Assembly: GCA_034231615.1 (NCBI GenBank)
Contig: CM067315.1
Coordinates: 34,372,156-34,436,155, forward strand
Direction of reading: 5' to 3'
Source of the DNA: Meghimatium bilineatum
Lineage: Eukaryota; Mollusca; Gastropoda; Stylommatophora; Philomycidae
DNA: 64,000 bases
The notes beneath the pieces were generated by a model. That model was not told the DNA's origin. It saw only the letters and a program-made list of their open reading frames with translations, and did not search any database. The position numbers were made by a program, and so were the translations under genes. Each line of letters starts with the position of its first letter. The first letter of the stretch is position 1. Shown here piece by piece: positions 10,660 through 20,394 of the stretch.

Positions 10660-10808
10660 AACAGAGTCAAACCAATCATTTATACGACACGTTTTCGATT
10701 CTTTTCGTGAATGTTGTTGGTCGGAGTTGGCATACAAAAGCGACACAGAAAGTATGTACATAGTGACAAACGAAAATCAAGGAAATTATCGTCACGTATG
10801 AAGTCTTC
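10660..10808. mobile_element. MITE-2 copy, decayed
   Basis: ACGAACAGAGTCAAACCAAT at the left, CGTGAATGTTGTTGGTCGG in the left arm, and GTACATAGTGACAAACGAAA with ATTATCGTCACGTATG in the right arm follow the palindromic layout of MITE-2 at 14770. Confidence 0.55.
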
Positions 10809-10832
10809 AGCTACATCTTTAGAAAACAAACT

Positions 10833-11122
10833 ATGATTTCGAAAAAGAAAGTCTCAGGAAAATCACAAATACAATCTGGAAAGACTTTAAGAGAAGAGAC
10901 AAAACAAGAATATATCACATACGTTATTAAAAAAGGGTGTTGGGCATACATCGGTCACGTACTCAGGATGAATGAAGACAGAATACCAAGTCTAGTCTTT
11001 ATATGGCCACCTAGTGGCATGAGAAAAAGGGGAAGACCAAAAACAACACTGAAAATAACTATCGAAAAAGAGATCACAACAGCTGGTATGAAAATGTACA
11101 ATCTGGAACAACTGACTGTTGA
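10833..11122 (+). pseudogene. LINE-P RT C-terminal tail, open reading frame
   Basis: A clean open frame encodes the C-terminal tail of a non-LTR reverse transcriptase: a basic K/E-rich segment, then GCWAYIGHVLRMNEDR (10937-10984), KRGRPKTTLKITIEKE (11023-11070) and LTVDRQAWRAMTYALCA (11110-11160). The GHVLRM box, GRPK box and DRQAWR box are in the usual order and spacing. The catalytic RT domain is absent, so this is a 5'-truncated, non-functional copy. Its last codons are the first unit of the minisatellite that follows. Confidence 0.85.
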
Positions 11123-12787
11123 TCGACAAGCATGGAGAGCTATGACATATGCCCTATGTGCCAAGCTTGGGTCGACAAGCATGGAGAGCAATGACATCTG
11201 TCCTATGTGCCACGCTTGGGTCGACAAGCATGGAGAGCTATGACATATGCCCTATGTGCCAAGCTTGGGTCGACAAGCATGGAGAGCTATGACATATGCC
11301 CTATGTGCCACGCTTGGGTCGACAAGCATGGAGAGCAATGACATCTGTCCTATGTGCCACGCTTGGGTCGACAAGCATGGAGAGCTATGGCATATGCCCT
11401 ATGTGCCAAGCTTGGGTCGACAAGCATGGAGAGCTATGACATATGCCCTATGTGCCAAGCTTGGGTCGACAAGCATGGAGAGCTATGGCATATGCCCTAT
11501 GTGCCAAGCTTGGGTCGACAAGCATGGAGAGCTATGACATATGCCCTATGTGCCAAGCTTGGGTCGACAAGCATGGAGAGCTATGACATATGCCCTATGT
11601 GCCAAGCTTGGGTCGACAAGCATGGAGAGCTATGACATATGCCCTATGTGCCAAGCTTGGGTCGACAAGCATGGAGAGCTACGACATATGCCCTATGTGC
11701 CAAGCTTGGGTCGACAAGCATGGAGAGCTATGACATATGCCCTATGTGCCAAGCTTGGGTCGACAAGCATGGAGAGCTACGACATATGCCCTATGTGCCA
11801 AGCTTGGGTCGACAAGCATGGAGAGCTACGACATATGCCCTATGTGCCAAGCTTGGGTCGACAAGCATGGAGAGCTATGACATATGCCCTATGTGCCAAG
11901 CTTGGGTCGACAAGCATGGAGAGCTATGACATATGCCCTATGTGCCAAGCTTGGGTCGACAAGCATGGAGAGCAATGACATCTGTCCTATGTGCCACGCT
12001 TGGGTCGACAAGCATGGAGAGCTATGACATATGCCCTATGTGCCAAGCTTGGGTCGACAAGCATGGAGAGCAATGACATCTGTCCTATGTGCCACGCTTG
12101 GGTCGACAAGCATGGAGAGCTACGACATATGCCCTATGTGCCAAGCTTGGGTCGACAAGCATGGAGAGCTACGACATATGCCCTATGTGCCAAGCTTGGG
12201 TCGACAAGCATGGAGAGCTATGACATATGCCCTATGTGCCAAGCTTGGGTCGACAAGCATGGAGAGCAATGACATCTGTCCTATGTGCCACGCTTGGGTC
12301 GACAAGCATGGAGAGCTATGACATATGCCCTATGTGCCAAGCTTGGGTCGACAAGCATGGAGAGCAATGACATCTGTCCTATGTGCCACGCTTGGGTCGA
12401 CAAGCATGGAGAGCTACGACATATGCCCTATGTGCCAAGCTTGGGTCGACAAGCATGGAGAGCTACGACATATGCCCTATGTGCCAAGCTTGGGTCGACA
12501 AGCATGGAGAGCTACGACATATGCCCTATGTGCCAAGCTTGGGTCGACAAGCATGGAGAGCTACGACATATGCCCTATGTGCCAAGCTTGGGTCGACAAG
12601 CATGGAGAGCTATGACATATGCCCTATGTGCCAAGCTTGGGTCGACAAGCATGGAGAGCTATGACATATGCCCTATGTGCCAAGCTTGGGTCGACAAGCA
12701 TGGAGAGCTATGACATATGCCCTATGTGCCAAGCTTGGGTCGACAAGCATGGAGAGCTATGACATATGCCCTATGTGCCAAGCTTGG
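11123..12787 (+). repeat. 49-bp minisatellite, 34 units, derived from LINE-P 3' end
   Basis: TCGACAAGCATGGAGAG recurs every 49 bp from 11123 to 12740 (33 intervals), giving 34 units with no net length change. Three main unit types: AGCTATGACATATGCCC (A), AGCTACGACATATGCCC (A') and AGCAATGACATCTGTCC with CACGCTTGG (B). The order B-A-B-A'-A'-A at 11956-12249 is repeated as B-A-B-A'-A'-A' from 12250, a 294-bp higher-order unit. Since 49 is not divisible by 3, each unit is read in all three frames in turn, creating overlapping open frames of 78-145 codons. Confidence 0.97.
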
Positions 12788-12893
12788 CACAAGGGGAAAA
12801 TGATGAAAATGAAGGTTTGTCTTCACGCTACTTGTAAGTATACCGGCGAGAATCAGAGACAGCGAGATTTGGTGACCCTTTTTGAACTGATAA
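12788..12893 (+). mobile_element. LINE-P 3' terminus after the array
   Basis: The last repeat runs into GGCACAAGGGGAAAATGATG, matching the ordinary LINE-P 3' end seen on the minus strand at 30186-30239. The array therefore sits inside the element's 3' end. Confidence 0.7.
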
Positions 12894-12894
12894 A

Positions 12895-13110
12895 TTATGA
12901 TTGAATGATTCTTAAAAAGAAACCAGTATCACATCAGTGAGGGTGGGGGGTAGGGGAGACTCCTGCTATCCGTTTCATCAACCACCAAAGATCACGCAGA
13001 CTCACTAATCAGATGTTGATTATGCGATTGATCTTTCCAGACCGAACACGCTATCTCCCCTCATCCCTGGTTACTCCCATTTCTATAAATCTTTCTACTT
13101 ATAAGGTAGT
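12895..13110 (+). repeat. Dispersed repeat X, copy 1
   Basis: Related to 44885-45105: GAATGATTCTT, AACCAGTATCACAT, GTTGATTATGCGATTGAT, then a pyrimidine-rich end with CTGGTTACTCCCATTTCT and ACTTATAAG in the same order. Nature unknown. Confidence 0.5.
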
Positions 13111-13269
13111 TAATGAGTTTACCTCTCGTTTAGAGAGGCGTGCCTCTTTCAACCAGCGGACAACAAAGTCCAATTAGGTTATATCAGAACGCACTACTAT
13201 AAAATATTAGAGGCAAAAAGACCCCAAGATTTGTACTTATTCCGTGTCTTTCGCGAATTATAAAGTCCT

Positions 13270-13375
13270 GTGGTGACGCTAATTTAGCATTACCCGTGAC
13301 TTTTATTAGAAACTTTGTACATACCTTGTGTTTACAGCCAAAGAAAAACATGTTGTCAATAAGCGTCACTTTAGA
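13270..13375. mobile_element. MITE-1 copy
   Basis: Ends TGGTGACGCTAATTTAG and CAATAAGCGTCACTTTAG are inverted (GTGACGC/GCGTCAC). Together with the copies at 14068, 15153 and 19620 this defines a family of about 90-110 bp without coding capacity. Confidence 0.6.
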
Positions 13376-14066
13376 AGGATGGTTCCCGATTTAGCCCATA
13401 AGTCTTATATTGCCCATGGTTAAATATCGTAATCTTAGTGTGATTCCTGTGACTCCGTTTTCACAACAAAAAATATTCTTATTGTTTTAACCCTGTTTGG
13501 AAGTGCGATATGCTGATTCCCTATCTCAAACTCATATTCCTAATTAAAGTGAAACTAACTTTATGCAAGTATTGATACCTACTGTCGTAGGGAGGAAATT
13601 AGCTGTGGGTTTTTTTAAATTAATTTTCATATTTACCTTTCTCGTGCTTAAAACGAATGTCTTCGGCGGGATAATAAGATGAAAATTATTATTTCTGCAC
13701 AAAACGGACTTCCATAGATAACGTCACTGCGTAGACCAGGTATAAATATTGGTCACATAAAACAGCGTAACGATGGTTTTCTAAAATTTTTATTACTGGG
13801 CAATGTTTTTTGGTGAGGGAAACATTGTTCCAGTCATTTTGATTATAAATATTTTTATGGTTGTGTTTTCTTAAATGTTGTTTCTTGAGAACGGTCCCGA
13901 TTGGACCGATACGTTGATGATTGTCCTTGTTCTATATTTTATTATTTATTATTGTTTTATATCGATAGATATTCATAGTAACCTGTTTACTTTACTTATG
14001 ATTTACCTATTACTCGAGCCCCTCGACAAAACAGCCCCTAACAGACTCGTAAGAATCGTCGTTATA
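13376..14066. other. Unannotated AT-rich sequence
   Basis: No repeat or gene recognised. A 65-codon hydrophobic open frame at 13875-14072 is not convincing. Confidence 0.4.
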
Positions 14067-14067
14067 A

Positions 14068-14154
14068 CATGACGATGTTTAATTTCCCCGTGATTTCCAT
14101 TGGCTGTAAAAAGTGAACCATGAAAATCTCTGGGAAAGTCAAATAGTGTCACTT
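14068..14154. mobile_element. MITE-1 copy
   Basis: TGACGATGTTTAATTTCCCC at the left is the approximate inverse of GGGAAAGTCAAATAGTGTCA at the right. The interior CCGTGATTTCCATTGGCTGT is shared with the copy at 19620. Confidence 0.7.
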
Positions 14155-14444
14155 CTGAAGGGCGACTCCTATGGGGGTTTCATATATTACCTCAACAATT
14201 GTGTGCACACTATTGAAACCTCTCCCCCTCCAACCTAGCTAACATATGTCGAGAATTCAGCTCCGCCCGTTTAATTATGTCTATTAAAAAAAATTCCCCT
14301 CCCCAAAAAATCATTATTTAAACTGAAGAAAAAGTACGTTAAAACATGGTTGGTTTTTATTTTTCATAATTGTAGATCAAAATGTGAAATTCAGACAATG
14401 TAATTGGTGTACAGAAAAACACTATTGTTTTTTTCAACTTGTGT
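14155..14444. other. Unannotated
   Basis: No feature recognised. Contains short A and C runs only. Confidence 0.4.
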
Positions 14445-14520
14445 CAAACTCCCACCTTCCTCTAGTCAACAACTGTCAAACTTGTTCCAACCTAGTCCTT
14501 CTCCCTCAATTGTTGACGTA
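14445..14520 (-). repeat. G-rich dispersed repeat (minus strand)
   Basis: The reverse complement contains ACGTCAACAATTGAGGG, then GAACAAGTTTGACAGTTGTT, blocks shared with 28900-29000 and 33335-33440. Confidence 0.45.
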
Positions 14521-14580
14521 ACTAAGAACAATGTACCTCTTATGATGAGCCACTAGTATTTCCACCGCGGACGTTGGTCT

Positions 14581-14642
14581 AATTTGGTTATTTCAGAGCT
14601 TTGCAGTCATCAATTTGGTTATATCAGAGCTTTGCAACCATG
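14581..14642 (+). repeat. 31-bp duplication
   Basis: AATTTGGTTATTTCAGAGCT and AATTTGGTTATATCAGAGCT start two adjacent 31-bp copies. A related AATTAGGTTATATCAGAACG lies at 13172. Confidence 0.85.
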
Positions 14643-14769
14643 AAATCATGGTTCAGGTAATCCTGTCACCACGACTCAAAGTAAATAAATTGTTGAAGTC
14701 ATTTATTGTCCGCCACTATGAGTCTACATGACTGCATTTTTTCATGACAGCCTCCAGTAAAGACATTCA

Positions 14770-14956
14770 AACAGAATTAATTAAGACTCCACTTGTTACG
14801 TTTTTGATTATTGTTGCGAATTCGGTTGGTCACTATTTACATACTTGGTATCGTATGTCAATATAGCCAAGAGGACTCCAAGTATATAAATAGAGACCAA
14901 ACGAAAACCAAGCAATAATCAAAAACGTAACGAATGAGGTTCTAATTAACTCTGTT
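14770..14956. mobile_element. MITE-2, best-preserved palindromic copy
   Basis: A 187-bp element whose 75-bp arms are close inverted repeats. The left arm runs from AACAGAATTAATTAAGAC through TTACGTTTTTGATTATTGTT to ACATACTTGG. The right arm is CCAAGTATATAAATAG, CAATAATCAAAAACGTAA and TTAATTAACTCTGTT-like. Only about 30 bp separate the arms. No transposase is encoded. Related copies: 8405, 10660, 15914, 20172 and 29366. Confidence 0.85.
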
Positions 14957-15152
14957 GGAAGGTCTTCTATACTGTCGAAGGTCTGGGTATTCTCGAAGGA
15001 AATTTATTTTCTGTTTGTCCTACAGAAACTCGGAAACTTTATTTTTGCAAATACAAAAAACGTTTAATGAAGTACAGAACTTCACATATGATATCTATTT
15101 AAGCCAGTCTCTCGACCATACAGTCCTGTAGACTGATCGGGGATCACACTTT

Positions 15153-15260
15153 TAATGTGATGCTATTTGGCTCTTCCCGTAAATTTCGTTTGTCACTTTG
15201 TGTATAATTTGTGTCGATAGCTGATGAAAATCACAGGGAAAGTCAAATAGCGTCATTTGT
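15153..15260. mobile_element. MITE-1 copy
   Basis: TGATGCTATTTGGCTCTTCC at the left and ACAGGGAAAGTCAAATAGCG at the right are inverted repeats (reverse complement CGCTATTTGACTTTCCCTGT). Confidence 0.75.
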
Positions 15261-15912
15261 GGAGGATGATAACCGATCAGTTCACATGACTGTATAATTT
15301 ACGATGGACTCGAGACAAACACAATAACCGCAACCACATTGCGTGAAACAAAAAGAAATAGACATCTTCGTTAGATGTGCAAACCAAGGAATGAAACAAC
15401 GCGGATATCAATGCCAACTGCGCTGTAATTAGGACAGGAAACTTATACCAAAAAGTGTCTTGATTCGCTGAATCGACGCAAAATGGAACTTCGGGACAGA
15501 AGTTCAGAAGAACAAGAATACAATAGATAAAGATGATTTCAGTGACACGGTGAAACTACTAACATCCAAACAAATCATAAACAAACCAAAATTCAGAGTT
15601 GCCAAGTGTTTCCGGTAAAAATGTTTGGTGACAGTATTATTAATTCTTGCAGATAAGGGAAGTTTCGGGAAGAAGATGGTTTCGAGCAGGTTACAAAGTC
15701 TGGATCCTATGAGATTGGAATACAACCAACTCTTTACAAGTACATAAAATAAAACACAATCAGGTTACAAAGTTGTGGGTACGATCAAGAATGAAAGAGG
15801 TAAATAACATCAGATAGAGAAGCCTTCAAAATATGTCATATACAAGCTCAACAGCATTGCGGCACGTTTCTTTATTATACCTGTAACGTACCTTTCACCA
15901 ATAGAAGACGTA
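15261..15912. other. Unannotated; possible degraded coding remnants
   Basis: The plus strand has short stop-separated peptides with coding-like composition (IDIFVRCANQGMKQRGYQ near 15360; DDFSDTVKLLTSKQIINK near 15530). I do not recognise them, and they may come from a decayed element. Confidence 0.3.
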
Positions 15913-15913
15913 C

Positions 15914-16085
15914 CAACAGAATTGAATCAAACCATTTTTGGTTATGTTTTCTATTATTCCCGTGAATTTAGTTGGTCGACGCTGGCAGTCGACATCCGCA
16001 TTACACAAAATATACAAAGTAGCCAACGAAAATCACAACAATAATCAAAAACATCACGCAAGACGGCTGATTCTTCTTTTGAGTC
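15914..16085. mobile_element. MITE-2 copy
   Basis: AACAGAATTGAATCAAACC at the left, GTGAATTTAGTTGGTCG in the left arm and AACGAAAATCACAACAATAA with TCAAAAACATCACGC in the right arm match the MITE-2 design. The inner spacer contains GTCGACGCTGGCAGTCGAC, itself partly palindromic. Confidence 0.65.
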
Positions 16086-16608
16086 TGATTCTTCTATTTA
16101 GCAATTAGTCGAGCCTGTAATCACCAAGTGTAGATGTAAATACTTGAGTCCAGATCACAAGTAAGCCTAATTGCCACGTTTTTTCGAGTTTGCCAATTGC
16201 ATTCTGAATAATAATGATTCGGTATCTACTGATGTCAGCAGGAATTTTGTTCGATTTCCCCATTGTTAGTACAATCTGTGGAATCACTCCTCCATGAGAT
16301 AAATGCCTCTTTGCAGACTTACATCGAATTCCTTATCCAAACTGTCAAAGTCAATATCAGATAAATTGTTGATGTCACTATATCGGACACCATCCGGACA
16401 TGGTGAAGTGTTTCTTGATCTTGTAACTATTGCATGAATCAATATCTGTAGATGTAACGTTCCCCGTCATTACTCCACTCCGTGTTCTTTCATTTACCAG
16501 ATAGAATGCAGTTAATGTTTTCTCACTTCTTTGTTTTTCTAGTCGGTCTGTTGCAGGAAGTGTGCAAGAAATGCATTTCTTTGATTGATACCCATAGTTA
16601 TACACTCT
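16086..16608. other. Unannotated
   Basis: Two short minus-strand open frames (60 and 75 codons) without recognised domains. No repeats identified. Confidence 0.4.
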
Positions 16609-16611
16609 TTA

Positions 16612-16815
16612 ATGATTGTTCTGTGAGGAGTCTCTCCTGACCTTCCTCTTTTGCTTTCTCGTACCTTTGTTAATGCGTGTAGTGTCAGTGTGTTCTAAGT
16701 ACATTCTTCGGACATGTCAGAAAAAAGTCTATCGTTTTCTTATTATTGTTGTAGAAACTTATTGGTGGTTTGTGTCTTCTCTTACTTGTTTTGGTATCTT
16801 CTCTTACTTGCTTGT
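16612..16815 (-). mobile_element. LINE-P tail fragment
   Basis: On the minus strand HVRRMYLEHTDTTRINK and TRKQKRGRSGETP (about 16640-16725) match the position of the GHVLRM and KRGRPK boxes of LINE-P at 10937-11070. The upstream part aligns with 18570-18690. Frames are broken. Confidence 0.55.
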
Positions 16816-16825
16816 TTAACTTAGT

Positions 16826-16926
16826 ACTTCAAATGGTTACAAAGAAACCTTGTTGGCCCTTCCGATACCGAAAATGCTCAAACCGTCCAGTCAACTAAAA
16901 AAAAAGTTGCCATCATTGCACTAGGG
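16826..16926. mobile_element. hAT-like element, right end
   Basis: AATGCTCAAACCGTCCAGTC, then AAAAGTTGCCATCATTGCAC and TAGGG match the right 80 bp of the element at 8876-9128. The left end was not found, perhaps lost where LINE-P ends. Confidence 0.45.
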
Positions 16927-17220
16927 TAATTCCAGTAAATATTTGACATTCAGTGAAATATTCTCTGATGTTTGTAGTTCCGGATCTGCCAAGAATCAGT
17001 TCATCAATTAGTGCAACTGCGTCTAGCTCTAAAGTTGGATCAGCGGTTCATCGTTGGAAAACTATAAATACCCCTTCCACATTTGAATAATGAATATACC
17101 ACATCCATCATATTCATTACTACCCCATTTGCAGATCCATCAGTGTATGCATACCAATTCATTACGGCTCTTGCTGAGCGATGCATTTTTCAAGCGACTG
17201 GACTTCACAACTGGTAACAC
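16927..17220 (-). mobile_element. LINE RNase H fragment
   Basis: On the minus strand WYAYTDGSANGV (about 17160-17120) carries the TDGS motif that holds the first catalytic Asp of RNase H, as in LINE-R at 26222. Downstream coding is broken by stops. Confidence 0.5.
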
Positions 17221-17519
17221 TCCGGTATAAGGTGAAAGAAATGTTAACCATTTATTATTGATGTGCTTGTCCAGTGACAGACCCATATGTGGCACCCTCT
17301 GATAAATTTTTTAAGACATATCCCGAGGCGACATTATTTGTAATGGAGTATTGATCGACTGTTGGAACATGTTTCATTGACAGGGGTGAGACGAGAATGA
17401 AACCTGGGGGAAGGAAAGATGGTGGACACATGAATATGAAGAGTTAGTCTTGAGAGACAGATGTGAATGCAGCAAGCTGTGATACCGTTGAATGGCATTG
17501 GAAGAAAGACAGACCTGCT

Positions 17520-18172
17520 GAGAGAGATGTGTTGTCAGTAAGAGATGTGTATTTCAATAAGAGATGTGTATTTCAATAAGAGATGTGTGTTGTCAGTAAG
17601 AGATGTGTGTTGTCAGTAAGAGATGTGTGTTGTCAGTAAGAGATGTGTGTTGTCAGTAAGAGAGATGTGTTGTTAGTAAGAGAGATGTGTTGTCAGTAAG
17701 AGAGGTGTTGTCAGTAAGTGATGTGTGCTGTCAGTAAGAGAGATGTGTTGTCAGTACGAGATGTGTTGTCAGTACGAGATGTGTTGTCAGTAAGAGATGT
17801 GTTGTCAGTAAGAGGTGTGTTGTCAGTAAGAGAGATGTGTTGTCAGTAAGAGAGATGTGTTGTCAGTACGAGATGTGTTGTCAGTAAGAGATGTGTTGTC
17901 AGTAAGAGATGTGCTGTCAGTAAGAGAGATGTGTTGTCAGTACGAGATGTGTTGTCAGTAAGAGATGTGTTGTCAGTAAGAGATGTGTTGTCAGTAAGAG
18001 ACATGTGTTGTCAGTAAGAGATGTGTTGTCAGTAAGAGATGTGTTGTCAGTAAGAGATGTGTTGTCAGTAAGAGACATGTGTTGTCAGTAAGAGATGTGT
18101 TGTCAGTAAGAGATGTGTTGTCAGTAAGAGATGTGTTGTCAGTAAGAGATGTGTTGTCAGTAAGAGAGTACG
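17520..18172 (+). repeat. 18-bp minisatellite with 19-22 bp variants, about 35 units
   Basis: GATGTGTTGTCAGTAAGA repeats through the block, with variants GAGAGATGTGTTGTCAGTAA, TACGAGATGTG and GACATGTGTTG. On the minus strand it reads as SLTDNT repeats for part of its length. It has no spacers of unique sequence. Confidence 0.95.
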
Positions 18173-18298
18173 ACATCAGGTTGTCATTAACAAAAACGCA
18201 ACCGAACATTATGAAGCTTCTTAACGAGTTACAATTATAAACTTTTAAAATATTTTGTATGTTAAATTATATTGAATATTATATCAGGTTCTGTGAAG

Positions 18299-18483
18299 GC
18301 ATGGTACAGAGCGCGTCTGTGGTGGTCAAGGTACCGGGTTCGAATGACACCACAAGAAATTGTGCATCCGCACCGTTGAAAAACAATGGCAAACTACTAA
18401 ACGTAATTATATCGCCTAGAAAATCACTACAGCCAAAATATGCTGGGTTGATGGCTACATCCTGAATAGAATACGCTCGCAAT
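18299..18483 (+). mobile_element. SINE-T, tRNA-derived, full copy
   Basis: A tRNA-like head with A-box-like TGGTACAGAGCG (about 18302) and B-box-like GGTTCGAATGAC (about 18337) is followed by a body shared with 24756, 27535 (minus) and 31875 (minus): AATTGTGCATC, CAATGGCAAAC, ATCGCCTAGAAAATCAC and GATGGCTACATCCTGAATAG. Length is about 185 bp. Confidence 0.85.
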
Positions 18484-18555
18484 AGTTTTTTTTATATTAT
18501 ATACTGAAAAATATGTTTGAAATTAGCTTGATTTTACCCTAATAATAAACAAGCT

Positions 18556-18905
18556 AATGGGAATCAAGTCAAACAAACAGGTAAGAAAAGACACCAAACA
18601 GCAATATGTTTCTACTGCAATAAGAGAAGACACAAAAAAGCAAGATGTTTCTACAGCAATAAGAAGAACAAGAAGGGAATATCGGAATGTACTTAGAATG
18701 AATAAAAACAGACCGCCACTACAATTATTAAAATGGGTGCCAGATAGCAAAATAAAAGTGGAATACTAAGAGAACAGCCATAAAAGAGAGTATTACTATG
18801 GGCCGCAACAGAATACAAGAATTACACGCAGTAGCACCTCTGCTCAAACTGGAGAGCTCTGGTATTTTCCCCATGCTCTGTATTCGGCGCTGAAGGAAGA
18901 TAGAT
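18556..18905 (+). mobile_element. LINE-P tail fragment
   Basis: KDTKQQYVSTAIR (18590-18628) and NVLRMNKNRPPLQLLKW (18685-18735) match ETKQEYITYVIKK and HVLRMNEDR of the copy at 10833. An IQELHAVAP-like block and GELWYFPHALYSA (18850-18890) match its 3' end. A short internal duplication (ATGTTTCTAC at 18607 and 18648) and stops disrupt it. Confidence 0.7.
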
Positions 18906-18951
18906 TAACAAGAGAAAAAACCCCGATGTTGGAGTAAAAGCACATGGACGT

Positions 18952-19046
18952 GCGAGGACTGGGGTAACACAAGACGAATGTAAAAAAGAACTAAAATATG
19001 TACAAGTGTTTGCCAATATTTAAAACATGACAGACTAACAAGCCAG
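18952..19046 (+). repeat. 95-bp direct repeat, left copy
   Basis: GCGAGGACTGGGGTAACACA to CAGACTAACAAGCCAG is repeated at 19230-19342 with few changes. The second copy has an extra 16-18 bp, a duplication of ACAAGTG. The pair brackets the SINE T2 copy at 19110. Confidence 0.9.
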
Positions 19047-19109
19047 CGAGGTAAAAGCCGAACACTGGAAATACTTTTTTGGGGGATGTGGTTGGTCAAG
19101 TACGGAAAA

Positions 19110-19229
19110 TCTGTTTACTTGTGTTGCAAAGCGACTCGGCGCTGCTAGAACAGACCTGGTTCAATTCCCGTCAGCTGTAAGAATTATTTTCATTTATCCT
19201 CATGCTTTCTACTTGAATATACTGTAAAT
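19110..19229 (+). mobile_element. tRNA-like SINE (family T2)
   Basis: AAGCGACTCGGCGCTGCTAG, then B-box-like GGTTCAATTCC (19172) and CATTTATCCTCATGCTTTCT match the copy at 170-290. It sits between the two 95-bp direct repeats. Confidence 0.55.
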
Positions 19230-19342
19230 GCGAGGGCTGGGGTAACACAGGACGAATGTAAAAAAGAACGAAAATATGTACAAGTGGTGTGATACAAGTG
19301 TTTGCCAATATTTATAAAATAAAACATCAGACTAACAAGCCA
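19230..19342 (+). repeat. 95-bp direct repeat, right copy
   Basis: See 18952-19046. GCGAGGGCTGGGGTAACACA to CAGACTAACAAGCCAG. Confidence 0.9.
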
Positions 19343-19619
19343 GTTTTAAATACATCTTAATCTTTTTTTTACTTTCTTATATGAGCTGGGTTTACGACTA
19401 GAACATGGCTGAGAATCTGTGAATCACGCCATAACTTGCTCTGCCTTGTATAAGCGTTGTTTGATGTTATAACCTTCTAAATCTTCAACACAAAATCCAT
19501 GTAAACCTTCTTTCTGCTTTACGTTACGAGTACTCATTATAATCGTCACGTTTGTATCGATCAAGACCAGCAACAACGTTAGACCTATTGGCCAATAAGG
19601 AAATAGCTTTCCAAAATTA

Positions 19620-19716
19620 CTCATGTGACTTTTCTCGAGATTTCATTGGCTGTCGATAACAAAGTATAAATTTAGTTACCAGTGAATAACGGGGAAAATC
19701 AAATGTGTATTTTCGA
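19620..19716. mobile_element. MITE-1 copy, decayed
   Basis: CATGTGACTTTTCTCGAGAT, then TTTCATTGGCTGTCG and AACGGGGAAAATCAAATG match the copy at 14068-14154. Confidence 0.55.
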
Positions 19717-20170
19717 AAGCTATTTTTGAATTAGCCAACATGTCTTATAGATGTTGATTGCCACGAGTTCATGCTCTCATCACAATATCACAGGAACTCT
19801 GCAGACTAAATGATGATGATGTTGAAGAAATCCGTTTAGCTGTGAGGAGGTACCTATTAACTCCCATATCCCTTTTATCAAGCAGGATCACCGTACTTCA
19901 TTAAATGGGGCGGAACCCGAACTTATACAAGGAGTGTTGTCTCACAAGCACGGATTGTCAAAGGGAAATCATGGAGTCTCCCACAAAGAAGATAACTGCC
20001 GCAGTGCCCAATGTCCTGTATCTCTTTTCATTGTCTATGGGAGCCATCCAACAGAAGAAAAAATTTACAGAAAAAAAAAAGCCCAGACAGCATATGTAGC
20101 GACAACGATGATTTTGTTTACATGTGACTGGATGTCAGCCTGTCTATGACCTTCCACTGTATAGGAGACC
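19717..20170. other. Unannotated; small open frames
   Basis: Two overlapping plus-strand frames (19905-20099 and 19934-20149) end in an A-rich segment at 20060-20080. No domain recognised. Confidence 0.35.
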
Positions 20171-20171
20171 T

Positions 20172-20362
20172 GCACACAGAAATAATTAGGACTACATTCG
20201 TATCTTTTTTGAATATTGTCGTGTTTCCGTTGGTCAGTATTTATATACTTGCAGTCGCCGTGGCTATTTTTGGCATGCGATACCAAATATATAAATAGTT
20301 ACCATCGGAAAACACGACAATAATTAAACAAGTAACAAATGAAGGTTTAATTTATTCTGTTC
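20172..20362. mobile_element. MITE-2 copy
   Basis: Left arm CACAGAAATAATTAGGAC, GAATATTGTCGTGTTTCCGT and TATATACTTG. Right arm CCAAATATATAAATAG, GGAAAACACGACAATAATTA and TTTATTCTGTT. The arms are approximate inverted repeats over about 75 bp. Confidence 0.8.
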
Positions 20363-20394
20363 AGGGGTTTTGTATTGCATACGGTCATGACTTA

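Noticed and set aside
11123-12787. Family of small secreted or Cys-rich proteins
   Set aside because: The same 49-bp unit is read in three successive frames; no signal peptide, and the origin in LINE-P is clear.
17520-18172. CRISPR-like regular repeat
   Set aside because: Units are contiguous 18-22 bp copies without unique spacers, and the context is eukaryotic.
18607-18650. CX2CX4HX4C zinc knuckle (CFYCNKRRHKKARC)
   Set aside because: It appears only in an alternative frame of a LINE-P tail. The alignment with 10833-11122 supports the other frame, and the related copy at 16.7 kb lacks the cysteines.
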